A DNA stretch of 64,000 nt from Alistipes sp. (GCA_017463615.1 JAFTOU010000018.1:62001-126000); one strand, 5' to 3'. Positions 43,234-51,480 are shown, counted from the first letter of the stretch. The notes: generated from the letters alone by a model not told the origin. Made by a program: numbers and translations.

Positions 43234-43749
43234 ATGAAGTATTTACACATTTTTGTTGCGAACGATGCCACAAAGGCGGGTACGGTTAATTTAGATTCTC
43301 TGTTGGAAGAGTATGAAAGCGTTGAGAAGCTCGTAGAGGAGTGCGGTGCAGAAGCAATTATGGACTACTATGAGGAGGATGGCTGGTATTTGGACAATGT
43401 AAGCAGCGTATATGTTGCAGAGACCAAGGCTATGCCTCAATGTTTTCCTGATGATGTTCCAGACGATGGCACTACCTACGAGGAAGAATGGGAGATTGAT
43501 TTCTCGGCAGAAGAGTTCGAAGTACCAGAGGAGGGTGTTGCTTTTGTTCAGCACAATTACGGTCTTACGTCAAGATTCTGCGTAGAGGTTGAGGACGATG
43601 AGGAGTTTGCCATTGAATCCTTGCAGATTATAGATGGAGGTAATCGCATTGTCTATGATGGGAATGAGTACGACTGCGCAGGTCAGGACGGAGATGACAA
43701 CGGCGAGGTTGAAATCTATATAGATGGCGAACTGTTAGAGTGCTGCTAA
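43234..43749 (+). CDS. Acidic hypothetical protein
   Basis: 171 residues, strongly acidic (DGTTYEEEWEID, QDGDDNGEVEIYIDGE). It is predicted beta-rich, without signal peptide or membrane span. No family is recognised. The low pI would suit a DNA-mimic or immunity-type protein, but nothing in the sequence proves that. It shares a promoter-like block and a leader motif with neighbouring island genes, so it is probably expressed with them. Confidence 0.6.
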   Translation: MKYLHIFVANDATKAGTVNLDSLLEEYESVEKLVEECGAEAIMDYYEEDGWYLDNVSSVYVAETKAMPQCFPDDVPDDGTTYEEEWEIDFSAEEFEVPEEGVAFVQHNYGLTSRFCVEVEDDEEFAIESLQIIDGGNRIVYDGNEYDCAGQDGDDNGEVEIYIDGELLECC

Positions 43750-43757
43750 TAATAAAA

Positions 43758-43792
43758 CAGGAGGTTGCCGAAAATCCTTAAAAGAGTAGGCA
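43758..43792 (+). promoter_or_regulatory. Repeated 5' leader motif, copy 2
   Basis: CAGGAGG, TTGCCGAAAATCC, AAAGAGTAGGCA. It matches copy 1 at 43176-43212 over most of its length and sits 21 bp before the ATG at 43814. The GGAG may also act as a ribosome-binding site, although it is far from the start. Confidence 0.5.
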
Positions 43793-43813
43793 CTCTTAAA
43801 AATAACTATATCT

Positions 43814-44798
43814 ATGAGCCTATTAGACGAAGAAAATGTATTAGAGGCAAATGTTGAACACGCTGTAAAAAAAGGCTGTTTATCCTCCTGGATACCTCAA
43901 AAGAGGTTGGGATAAGTTTGAAGATGTAGTCATTGAAGATCTTGAGCAATTGGGCTGCACGGGATTAAAGAGCATTACTATCCCAAGTGGGGTTAGGAGA
44001 ATTAGAAATAAAGCATTCAAACACTGTGAGAAATTAACAAATATCACTATCCCAAACGGTGTAAAGTCAATTGGAGATGAGGCGTTCTATGACTGCACTA
44101 GTTTAACAAGCGTAGTCATTCCCGAAGGCGTAACAAAGATTGGAAGAGATGCTTTTTATGGCTGTTTGAGCCTGAAAAGTATTACAATCCCAGAGAGTGT
44201 AAAAGAGATTGGAACTCATGCCTTTTTTAGTTGCTCTTTGAGGTCTGTTACTATCCCAGATGGCGTAACTGTAATTGCAAACAATACTTTTCTGCATTGT
44301 GGGAGATTGATGAGTGTTACGATTCCTAATAGTGTAACATCTATTGGGGGTAGTGCATTCAAATATTGTACAGAATTAACAGACATTACTATCCCAAAGG
44401 GAGTAAGGGAGATTGGTGTGGGAGCTTTTGACCATTGTGAGAATTTAACAAGTATTACTATCCCGGGCAGTGTAACCAAGATTTCCGCTTATGCTTTTTC
44501 GGATTGCAAGTCTTTGAAAAAAGTAGTAATTGAGGAGGGGGTGAAAGAGATAGAGGAGTGTGCATTTGGTGGTTGTGAGAGCTTGGAGGAGGTAGTGCTT
44601 CCTGCGGGAGTTGCGGAGATTGATCGTGACTTGCATATCACATACGAATGGGGAGGCATCCCATTTTCACGAGAAATCTTCCACGAATGTCCCAATATCA
44701 AGGCTATTTATGTTCCAGCCCAGCAGACAGACTACTATAAACAACGGCTGGATAGTTCACTCCATAGCCTGATTGTAGAACTAAAACCCGAGAAATAA
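43814..44798 (+). pseudogene. BspA-like leucine-rich repeat protein, frameshifted in an A7 run
   Basis: Reading from the ATG at 43814, the frame breaks at a run of seven A (about 43870-43876) in GTAAAAAAAGG. With six A the frame stays open to 44798, giving ~327 residues. The N-terminal ~50 residues (MSLLDEENV, EHAVKKAVYPPGYLKRGWDKF) match the start of the next gene. From ~55 on there are about ten BspA/TpLRR repeats of 23 residues with the pattern 'L.SITIP.GV..IG..AF..C'. Such repeats bind proteins. It is either a pseudogene, a phase-variable gene, or a sequencing error in a homopolymer; the downstream part alone could start at 43950. Confidence 0.7.
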
Positions 44799-44800
44799 TA

Positions 44801-45367
44801 ATGAGCATATTAGACCCCGAAGAAGAGTTTGTGTAGCGTGCCGACCACGCTGTAAAGGTCGCTGTATTTACGCCCGAATACGACAAGAAGAGTTGGGATG
44901 AGTTCCAAGCCGAAGCGATTGAGCCGATTGTAAAGAAGTTGGCAGCGGGCAAGCGAGTTGGCAAGTTCGCTGTTGGAGTATATGTGCCTACCGAGCCACC
45001 GTTCCATTGTAGCGTGGCGGATAGTATCAATTCAGTGTGTCAGGCTAATAGGCTTCGTTGTTTCTATATCAATGGTCGAAATATTCGCACTATAACCGAT
45101 GCGCTGGCTGTATTGACCGAGATATCACGCTATCCATATTCGATGGTTGTAGTGGAGGATTTCGATATGATACCCGAAACGCCCGCAAAGTCCTATATCG
45201 AGCGAGCTATCATCGGCACTTGGGAGCGAGAAACGATACTGCCCCGTAGTTGTTATGGGGTTGTTTTTACCACCTCGCAGGGCGATGGTGAGGAGTTGCC
45301 CACGCTACTCAAAAAGATTAAACGCCTCGCTTGGTGGGGCAATATCCGCAGGTATAAGGTGGAATAA
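44801..45367 (+). pseudogene. Sister gene of the LRR protein with internal stop; Walker-B-like core
   Basis: The ATG at 44801 starts MSILDPEEEFV and meets TAG at 44834-44836; the frame then stays open to 45367. Ignoring the stop gives 188 residues. The start and the stretch HAVKVAVFTPEYDKKSWDEF match the LRR gene's head. The rest has MVVVEDFDMIPETPAKSYIE (near 125), like a Walker B strand, and GVVFTTSQGD, like a sensor strand, but no Walker A loop. It may be a fragment of an AAA+ domain. An internal start (for example TTG at 44939) could still yield a short product. Confidence 0.55.
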
Positions 45368-45412
45368 GTCGACTTGGAAATAATTGTTTATTAATAAGTT
45401 GCGAAGTGGCGT

Positions 45413-45466
45413 AAAAAAATAGTTGCGATTTCTACTAAATTTTCGCCCCCGATTTCTTATATATAC
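45413..45466 (+). promoter_or_regulatory. Island promoter-like motif, copy 2
   Basis: AAAAAAATAGTTGCGATTTC, ACTAAA (45434-45439), ~18 bp, TATATA (45458-45463). The first 18 bases are identical to copy 1. It lies ~50 bp upstream of the WG-repeat gene. Confidence 0.5.
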
Positions 45467-45514
45467 ACAGAAGTGCTTCCCAAAACAAAAACCAAAGCAA
45501 ACAAAATTTGAAAT

Positions 45515-47296
45515 ATGAGAAATAATCGTTTTAGCAAATTAACAGGTAACGGAGTAGAACTTTATGTAGATGCTATTGAAGTGCGAATCCAAGGCGGTGG
45601 CTTCGATTATATGTATGGTTTCGTGAATGAGAAAGATGAGATTGTAATTCCATACAAGTATCAATTCGTAGAGGCTGTATTGGGCGATCTGGCAATTGTA
45701 GCAGAGGACGAAAAGGAAAAAGGATGGAAGATTATTAATGCCAAAGGTGAAATCGTTTACGAATACGATGAGCTCAATTGGTTTGATGATGAACTCAAAG
45801 CAGCAGTATGCCTTAATGGCAAGTGGGGAGTTATCAACGAGCGTTGCGAGGTTGTCTGCCCAATCAAATATGAAGATGTCTGTTGGTTTGACGAGAAGAT
45901 ATTTATTGTTCGGCAGGGCGGTAAATGGGGTGCTGTAAACTATCAAGATGAAGTCGTCTACGAATTTCAGTATGATGATTTTGAGGGTAGCGTTGGCTGG
46001 TTGGGGGCAGATCTTATAAAGGGGCGCATACGCCACAAACCTATATTCAGAGTACGCCTCGGTGATAAGTGGGGCTTTATCAATACCAACTTTACTCCAG
46101 TTTGCGAGTTTAAGTATGACAATGCTGATGAATTGAATGATGATGGTTATGCCAAGGTTAAAATCGGAGATAAAGTCGGAATCGTTGATGAGACCGGCAA
46201 CGAGATTCTCCCTCCAAAATACAAATCAAGCACCTACTCTATATCCCGTAATAGCCTCGAATTACAAGATGGTAAACTTTTCGGGTGGTTTGATTCCAAA
46301 AGCAAATATCTCTGCAAGCCAAAGTACGATGAGATTTCCGAGTGGAATTCTATTTTCATTGTAAAACTTAATGGTAAGTATGGTATTGTTCGTGCCGATG
46401 GTACAGAACTTTGCCCATTGCAATACGATGAACTTGTAAAGTGGTGGTGCTATGGACGCAACGAGGCGGTATACAAGGTGCAAATTGGAGAGAAATGGGG
46501 CGTTATAGATGTCAATACGGGAGAATATATTTTTGAGCCGATATACGATGAGATAAGCGACAATGACGAGTGTTGCACGCAAACTCTCCGCATTGGTGAT
46601 AAGTGGGGTTATATATATCTTGGCGAGTCAAAAAACATCGTGAGTGATATCATCTACGATGAAATCAAGTGCAACGGTCAAGTAGTAGCATATCGCCTCG
46701 GTGATAAATGGGGTGTACACTTTATTTTGGACTCTGACTCTTGGGACCCGGAGGGAGGTTGTGCAATTGAAGATGATGTTAAAGTTATAGACCTATTCGA
46801 GTGTAAATATGATGCTTGTGAGAGTGGTCGTTGGGGTAGAGTTTATTATCTTTCGTTATCATTAAATGGCAAATGTGGTTATTTTAGTGTCTCTCGAAAA
46901 GATTGCTCTATCAAGATGATATGTGAACACAAGTACGATGAGATATGTTTTGATATTGATGGTATGGCTGCTATTCGCATTGGCGAGAAGTGGGGCTACA
47001 TAGACAGAGAGGGCAATACGATTTGTGAAATTAAGTATGACGATGTTCGACACTCCGCACAACCTCTCTGTTATGACTATGGGAGAGAAGATTTTGAGTA
47101 TCCTCATTTGATAGCGGTGTGTATCGGAAACAAGTGGGGTTTTATCAATACGCAGGGTGAAGAGTTTTGCGAGTTCAAGTTTGATAGAGTTGAGCGATGG
47201 ACTTCCGAGTATGACGGCGATTGGTATGTGGCTTATATAGGCGAACAGAAGTATGAACTATCCGAAGATGGATTGAAATTTGAGCCTCGAGATTAA
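45515..47296 (+). CDS. WG-repeat protein (large)
   Basis: 593 residues built of about 14 WG repeats of ~35-45 residues. Each has the core 'GDKWGxIn' (GKWGVINERCE, GDKWGFINTNF, GEKWGYIDREGN, GNKWGFINTQGE) followed by 'CEFKYD..'. No signal peptide or membrane segment is seen. WG-repeat proteins form beta-propeller-like folds and occur in bacterial conflict and signalling loci, but no biochemical role is settled. It is driven by a motif shared with neighbouring island genes, and a short relative lies 200 bp downstream. Confidence 0.85.
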   Translation: MRNNRFSKLTGNGVELYVDAIEVRIQGGGFDYMYGFVNEKDEIVIPYKYQFVEAVLGDLAIVAEDEKEKGWKIINAKGEIVYEYDELNWFDDELKAAVCLNGKWGVINERCEVVCPIKYEDVCWFDEKIFIVRQGGKWGAVNYQDEVVYEFQYDDFEGSVGWLGADLIKGRIRHKPIFRVRLGDKWGFINTNFTPVCEFKYDNADELNDDGYAKVKIGDKVGIVDETGNEILPPKYKSSTYSISRNSLELQDGKLFGWFDSKSKYLCKPKYDEISEWNSIFIVKLNGKYGIVRADGTELCPLQYDELVKWWCYGRNEAVYKVQIGEKWGVIDVNTGEYIFEPIYDEISDNDECCTQTLRIGDKWGYIYLGESKNIVSDIIYDEIKCNGQVVAYRLGDKWGVHFILDSDSWDPEGGCAIEDDVKVIDLFECKYDACESGRWGRVYYLSLSLNGKCGYFSVSRKDCSIKMICEHKYDEICFDIDGMAAIRIGEKWGYIDREGNTICEIKYDDVRHSAQPLCYDYGREDFEYPHLIAVCIGNKWGFINTQGEEFCEFKFDRVERWTSEYDGDWYVAYIGEQKYELSEDGLKFEPRD

Positions 47297-47400
47297 GAAT
47301 AATAAGTGTGAATAAATGAGTTCTGCGAGGGCTTGTGAGTGGCAAGCCCTCTTTTTTTGTCTTGTTGTGCAAAAATATCTTGTTGATTGACTGATGCTTA

Positions 47401-47464
47401 CAAAATCGCCTTAAATATCTTTCCGATTTTTACTAAATTTTTCTGAGTTTTTCTTATATATAAT
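47401..47464 (+). promoter_or_regulatory. Island promoter-like motif, copy 3
   Basis: CCGATTTTT, ACTAAA (47432-47437), 17 bp, TATATA (47455-47460). The A-run and GTTGCG block are less conserved here. It lies 30-60 bp upstream of the small WG-repeat gene. Confidence 0.4.
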
Positions 47465-47492
47465 TAGAACACGATATTAAAACTCAAAAACT

Positions 47493-48002
47493 ATGAACAA
47501 GAACGAAGAGAAATTTATGTTAATGATGGATGCGCTGAATGAGGATGGCAGTGTAAATCCCGATGTGGTGAGATTCTCTTACAACGGTCACGAAGGCTCT
47601 TTCACTCCAGTTGGCAACTGTATGGCATTTGAAATAGATGGTCTTTGGGGCTTTGCCGACCCTGACGGATATTTCGCCACACCGCCACAATATGAAGATG
47701 TTATTCTGCCCATACAGCGAGATTCTGCCAAAATCGTGGGAGTAAAGATGGGCGAGAAGTGGGCTATTGCCGACATCTGTGGCAAGTTGCTTACCGAGTT
47801 TAAGTACGATTCGGTGGAGGAGATTATCAACGGCTACGCCTCAGTGGAGATTGACGACAAGCGTGGCTTTGTCAATGGCAAGGGTAAGGAACTCTGCGAA
47901 ATCAAGTATGACGAGGTCTATTTCTTTCGCAAAGGTAAGGCGAAAGTTGCTCTTGGAGGCGAGGAGTTTTATATTAACAGCAATGGTAAAAGAGTGGAAT
48001 AG
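47493..48002 (+). CDS. WG-repeat protein (small)
   Basis: 169 residues with about three to four WG-type units: DGLWGFADPDGYFATPPQY near 49-67, GEKWAIADICGKLLTEFKYD near 87-106, DDKRGFVNGKGKELCEIKYD near 122-141, and a final degenerate unit. It is a smaller relative of the 45515 protein. The truncated sigma factor gene begins 3 bp after its stop, so the two are co-transcribed, linking the WG protein to a transcription factor. Confidence 0.8.
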   Translation: MNKNEEKFMLMMDALNEDGSVNPDVVRFSYNGHEGSFTPVGNCMAFEIDGLWGFADPDGYFATPPQYEDVILPIQRDSAKIVGVKMGEKWAIADICGKLLTEFKYDSVEEIINGYASVEIDDKRGFVNGKGKELCEIKYDEVYFFRKGKAKVALGGEEFYINSNGKRVE

Positions 48003-48004
48003 TT

Positions 48005-48421
48005 ATGAATACAGCAAAGACAATTATGGAGGAGCAGAAACAAGTTGATAAATATCTTCAAGAGGTGGGACAATATGATTTGCTCTCGGCGGAGGAGGAG
48101 CAGACCCTGTTAGCGCAGGCTCTTGACGGAGATAAGAGTGCTTTTGACAAAGTTTTATGCGCCAACCTGCGCTATACGGTGAGCCTGACTGCCCGTTATA
48201 AAAACAGAGGACTTTCGTTGCTCCAACTCTTTGAGGTTAGCAAACAAGGTTTGGCAAACGCCATTATGGCAAGTGCCTCGAAATCCCAAGATGAACGATT
48301 GATAACATTTGCCCTCCCCTTTATACGCCAAGCCATCGTGAAAAAAATACGAGAAGTTAGAGGGGCGACGAGTTATATGATGCTTCAAAGGATGACACAA
48401 CTTGACGAAAAGGAGATGTAG
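48005..48421 (+). CDS. Sigma-70 family protein reduced to regions 1.2-2
   Basis: 138 residues. Region 1.2 is visible in VDKYLQEVGQYDLLSAEEEQTLL near 14-36 and region 2 in ANLRYTVSLTARYKNRGLSLLQLFEVSKQGL near 55-85, followed by FALPFIRQAIVKKIREVR near 102-119, which corresponds to region 2.3-2.4. It stops before regions 3 and 4. The usual LDLIQEGN is changed to LQLFEVSKQ. It could be a decoy or a minimal sigma that binds core RNA polymerase; with unusual promoters nearby, an island-specific factor is possible. A truncated remnant is the alternative. Confidence 0.75.
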   Translation: MNTAKTIMEEQKQVDKYLQEVGQYDLLSAEEEQTLLAQALDGDKSAFDKVLCANLRYTVSLTARYKNRGLSLLQLFEVSKQGLANAIMASASKSQDERLITFALPFIRQAIVKKIREVRGATSYMMLQRMTQLDEKEM

Positions 48422-48447
48422 TTTTGTGAAAGGAAAATGTAAAAGCG

Positions 48448-49359
48448 ATGATATATTTAGAAAATTTTAGATTTCCGACCTTTGAGCAGGAGGATGATTT
48501 CTTGGCGAGTTATTTCTGCGCTAATCCGTCAAGTATGGAAACGATATATCCTTTTAAGGTGTTATCTGTCAAGGGACTTGACTCATTGGACTTCACCGAA
48601 ATAACTATTCTCTATGGTGGTAATGGCTCTGGGAAATCAACGGCTTTGAATGCCATTAGCAACAAGTTGGGGTTGGCTCGCAATTCGGTCTATAACAAAG
48701 GAGATATGCAAAGTGCTTATCTTCGTATGTGTAGATATAAAAAGTCTGTTTATGAAGATGAGGAAGAAGACGACCATCTTGAGCTGAAAGACAAAGCGAC
48801 CCTTATAACCAGCGATGACATCTTCAAATATATGTTAGATACTCGCAGAAATAACGCTGCGATGAAACGAAAGATTGAAAAAGCTGCGGACGAGTGGTAT
48901 GCTAATCGTAGCAGAAACGGTAAAGTTCCAATCTCAGATATCGGCTTGACACCTGAACAGAGAGTGAAATTGGGGTTGGGGCGAGTGCGAGGTCTAAACC
49001 GCTCGCAATATGTAAGGATAACAGCAGGAGAGCGAATAAATACATTCTCCAATGGCGAAACGGGCTTTATGAAGTTTGTTGAGAGTATTGTCCCCGATAG
49101 GTTGTATATCCTTGATGAGCCTGAAAATAGTCTGTCGTGCGCCCTGCAAATGGAGTTGGCAAAATATATCGAAGGCTCGGCTCGGCATTTTGGCTGCCAG
49201 TTTATTATCGCAACGCACTCCCCGTTTCTGCTGGCGATTGGCGGTGCTAAAATCTACAACCTTGATGGCGACCCTGCCACCATTTCAAAGTTTTGGGAGT
49301 TGCCCAATATGAGACTCTACTACGAACTTTTCAAAGGGTATCAGGAGAAATTTGAGTAA
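48448..49359 (+). CDS. AAA/ABC-type ATPase
   Basis: 303 residues. Walker A is YGGNGSGKSTALNAI near 52-66; an ABC-like signature region lies near ITAGERINTFSNGE (190-203); Walker B with catalytic Glu is RLYILDEPENSLSC near 216-229; the switch His is in FIIATHSPFLL near 251-261. A helical, charged insertion fills ~90-185. It resembles the AAA_21/RecF-type ATPases found alone or with partners in defence loci (OLD-like, but no Toprim is present). The gene starts 26 bp after the sigma-like gene. Substrate or partner unknown. Confidence 0.85.
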   Translation: MIYLENFRFPTFEQEDDFLASYFCANPSSMETIYPFKVLSVKGLDSLDFTEITILYGGNGSGKSTALNAISNKLGLARNSVYNKGDMQSAYLRMCRYKKSVYEDEEEDDHLELKDKATLITSDDIFKYMLDTRRNNAAMKRKIEKAADEWYANRSRNGKVPISDIGLTPEQRVKLGLGRVRGLNRSQYVRITAGERINTFSNGETGFMKFVESIVPDRLYILDEPENSLSCALQMELAKYIEGSARHFGCQFIIATHSPFLLAIGGAKIYNLDGDPATISKFWELPNMRLYYELFKGYQEKFE

Positions 49360-49450
49360 ATTTGATGAAGAGGCAATTTATTCACAACGCCATAATTTGG
49401 CGCAAGTTCATATTATTTTTGCCCGCAGAAAACAATAAACAGTACTAATT

Positions 49451-50155
49451 ATGGAGACAAAACCTTACAAAAGAGCAACTGATGTATTGTACAAGTTGGT
49501 TACAATTCGCTACGCAAACAAAGCCTATGCTCGCTACCCTCGTTTTAAGGTCGAGCGTTATGGTGTTGGGTATTTCCACACACTTGAAGATGCCGAAAAG
49601 CGTATAGCGGAACTTGTGGCGAAAGATAAGAAACATACCGTTACCTGTGGATATAGTTGTGAATATTACGGCTTTATGATTATGGAGATTCCTTTCGATT
49701 GGGAATTGATAAACTGTGATTACTACGCACAGCGGACTCGCACCTATTTGGAAGATGGCTTGTTCCTCTGCGAAACAAAGGTTTCAAATCTCGGTTACGA
49801 AAAAACAAGTGGCGAGTTAGAGCCTTTCAAAGGTAGAGCCGAAGAGGAGAGCCCATTTAAGGTGGGTGATTTGGTTGAGGTATTCCACGGCGAGGATGTT
49901 ACTCTGGAGATTGTATGCTCTCTTCCTGCTTCACCTGCTAAAGTTGAACAAATGTATAATAATGTATTGGCACAGAGGAGATGTTGGAGCATTGACTATT
50001 CTGATGACTCCTATGTAACCCTCGATGGCGATGAGGGCTATGTAAATCATTCTCATCCATCAGTCGTTAATGTCTTTCCAGTTCGCCGTAAGGTGTCGGA
50101 CAAACTGCGAAAAATGCTAATGGCGGGATTAGAAAAAGCACAGAAAGGAGAGTAA
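49451..50155 (+). CDS. Hypothetical protein
   Basis: 234 residues without signal peptide or membrane span. The N-terminal ~80 residues (RYANKAYARYPRFKVERYG, HTLEDAEKRIAELV) look like a small alpha/beta fold of the kind used for numeric features of tRNA-like or DUF-type cytoplasmic proteins, but no family is recognised. Residues ~140-165 (SPFKVGDLVEVFHGEDVTL) resemble a small beta-barrel, SH3-like or KOW-like. It is 4 bp from the hydrolase gene that follows, with a shared ribosome-binding region (GAAAGGAGAG). Confidence 0.55.
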   Translation: METKPYKRATDVLYKLVTIRYANKAYARYPRFKVERYGVGYFHTLEDAEKRIAELVAKDKKHTVTCGYSCEYYGFMIMEIPFDWELINCDYYAQRTRTYLEDGLFLCETKVSNLGYEKTSGELEPFKGRAEEESPFKVGDLVEVFHGEDVTLEIVCSLPASPAKVEQMYNNVLAQRRCWSIDYSDDSYVTLDGDEGYVNHSHPSVVNVFPVRRKVSDKLRKMLMAGLEKAQKGE

Positions 50156-50159
50156 AGTT

Positions 50160-50732
50160 ATGAGCAAAAAGATTCTATATATTCACGGACTTGGCTCCGA
50201 TGCCAACTCTACAACTTTTCAGACACTCAAACAGGGCTTTTTGCACTACGAGTGGATAACCGACACCTTTGATTTGCTGGACATTGCCGCAACCAAAGAT
50301 AAATTGCAAACATTGTTATTCACGGAAAATATAGACACAATCGTAGCATCGAGTTTGGGGGCATTTTATGCGCTTGGAGTAGAAAATTCTCTTGCCAAAA
50401 TTGTGATTAACCCCTGTATGAATCCGTCGGTGGAACTACCTAAACTCGTTGAGGAGGTAGATACCACCCTCTTCCGCGCCTTTGAACTTTACAATAGCGG
50501 GCTGCCATTTACAGAGCTTCTTTTGGATAACGAAATGAGATTCTGCACCTACGGCATATTCTCGACCGATGACGAACTTTTCAGTTGTCTGCCCGACTTC
50601 AAACGCCTCTACGGCAACCGCTATATTGAGGTCAAAGGCGGTCATCGTCTGAAAGGACAAGCCCTACTCTCGTCAGTGCAAAGCGGCTTCAACTACTTCG
50701 AGGAACTGAACAGGAAATTAAGGATGCACTAA
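50160..50732 (+). CDS. YqiA-like alpha/beta hydrolase
   Basis: 190 residues, close to the UPF0227/YqiA esterase length. Seen: KKILYIHGLGSDANSTT near 3-19 (oxyanion His-Gly), nucleophile elbow VASSLGAFYAL near 63-73 with the central Ser, a possible acid in FSTDDELF near 137-144 and the catalytic His in VKGGHRLKG near 158-166. It is a small cytoplasmic esterase or thioesterase. It is the last complete protein gene of the island. Confidence 0.8.
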   Translation: MSKKILYIHGLGSDANSTTFQTLKQGFLHYEWITDTFDLLDIAATKDKLQTLLFTENIDTIVASSLGAFYALGVENSLAKIVINPCMNPSVELPKLVEEVDTTLFRAFELYNSGLPFTELLLDNEMRFCTYGIFSTDDELFSCLPDFKRLYGNRYIEVKGGHRLKGQALLSSVQSGFNYFEELNRKLRMH

Positions 50733-50784
50733 GGACCGAGTGCGAGCCGAGTGCAGAGCTAAGTTTGCTTAAGCTGTGTGTTAA

Positions 50785-51133
50785 TTAGATAAATTCGTCA
50801 AATTCGTGTGGAATATTAACTTCGTGCTCAAAGCCCAACCTATCAAACTCTGGTTTTCCACAAGACCTCAAATACTCGTTATATGTATCAAGGGTTGCTT
50901 TGTAGCACGCCTTATCCAGAATATCATAAATATCAGGATTGTCTCTTTTAGGCGTAAACGTTTCACATCGGTATAGCCGGCAAAAGAAATCAAGTTTAGA
51001 AGGTTGCTGGCTTGTTCGTCTTCAAGTTCGTTAGTGCTTAAAAAGTTATCTAACATAGCAAAAAAATCTATCTGCGAGTCGGTATCCAATGCTTCAAATG
51101 CCGTAGATTCCTCCTTATCTTTATCATAAACAA
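50785..51133 (-). pseudogene. Frameshifted hypothetical gene
   Basis: A minus-strand frame from about 51133 (WFVYDKDKEESTAFEALDTD) runs to ~50955, where it shifts. The next frame continues DNPDIYDILDKACYKATLD and ends EFDEFI at a TAA (50785-50787). The two parts read as one protein of ~115 residues broken near GATGTGAAACG. No family is recognised and no good start codon is visible, so it is a decayed fragment at the edge of the island. Confidence 0.5.
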
Positions 51134-51150
51134 ACCAACACCTCTCGAAC

Positions 51151-51250
51151 TTTGAATTCCTCTCTATCCGCCATAAACAGACAGGACAGCCGATTGGCTG
51201 TCCGTGTTTTGTTTTTGTTCTGCTGGGAGCTTGCTCACGGGCAGAAACAA
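51151..51250 (+). repeat. tRNA-tail-like direct repeat, copy 1, with terminator stem
   Basis: TTTGAATTCCTCTCTATCCG, then CCA (51151-51173) matches 20 of 23 bases of the 3' end of tRNA-Ser, but on the opposite strand. It is followed by GGACAGCC-gatt-GGCTGTCC (51184-51203), GTGTTTTG and a GGGAGCTTGCTC stretch. The same ~95 bp recurs at 51381-51480. Confidence 0.6.
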
Positions 51251-51278
51251 AGCCTACCTGTAATATACTGGGATTCGA

Positions 51279-51312
51279 ATGTTGTGCCTTTGCGGTGGCA
51301 AAGGCACAACAT
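51279..51312. other. Perfect 15-bp stem hairpin
   Basis: ATGTTGTGCCTTTGC-ggtg-GCAAAGGCACAACAT between the two tRNA-tail repeats. No T-run follows on either strand, so it is not a simple terminator. It could be a recombination site remnant or structured RNA. Confidence 0.5.
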
Positions 51313-51380
51313 CACCGACGAGGCAGCGCAGTCGTGCTTGCACGGTGCGCGAATAGCCGAGGAGGTAACCCCCTCCCAAG

Positions 51381-51480
51381 TTTGAGTCCCTCTCTCCACC
51401 ATAACAGACAGGACAGCCGATTGGCTGTCCGTGTTTTGTTTTTGTTCTGCAGGGAGCTTGCTCACGGGCAGGAACAAAAA
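51381..51480 (+). repeat. tRNA-tail-like direct repeat, copy 2, with terminator stem
   Basis: TTTGAGTCCCTCTCTCCACC, then A (51381-51401), AACAGACA and GGACAGCC-gatt-GGCTGTCC (51411-51430), GTGTTTTGTTTTTG. Together with the real tRNA 3' end at 51519 it forms an inverted pair around GGGAGCTTGCTCACGG. Confidence 0.6.

Noticed and set aside
48448-49359. OLD-family nuclease
   Set aside because: The ATPase motifs fit, but the protein ends without a Toprim domain and no such gene follows.
51290-51405. A second tRNA gene on the plus strand ending at 51401
   Set aside because: Only the 3' tail resembles a tRNA; no acceptor partner, D-arm or anticodon arm can be folded upstream.
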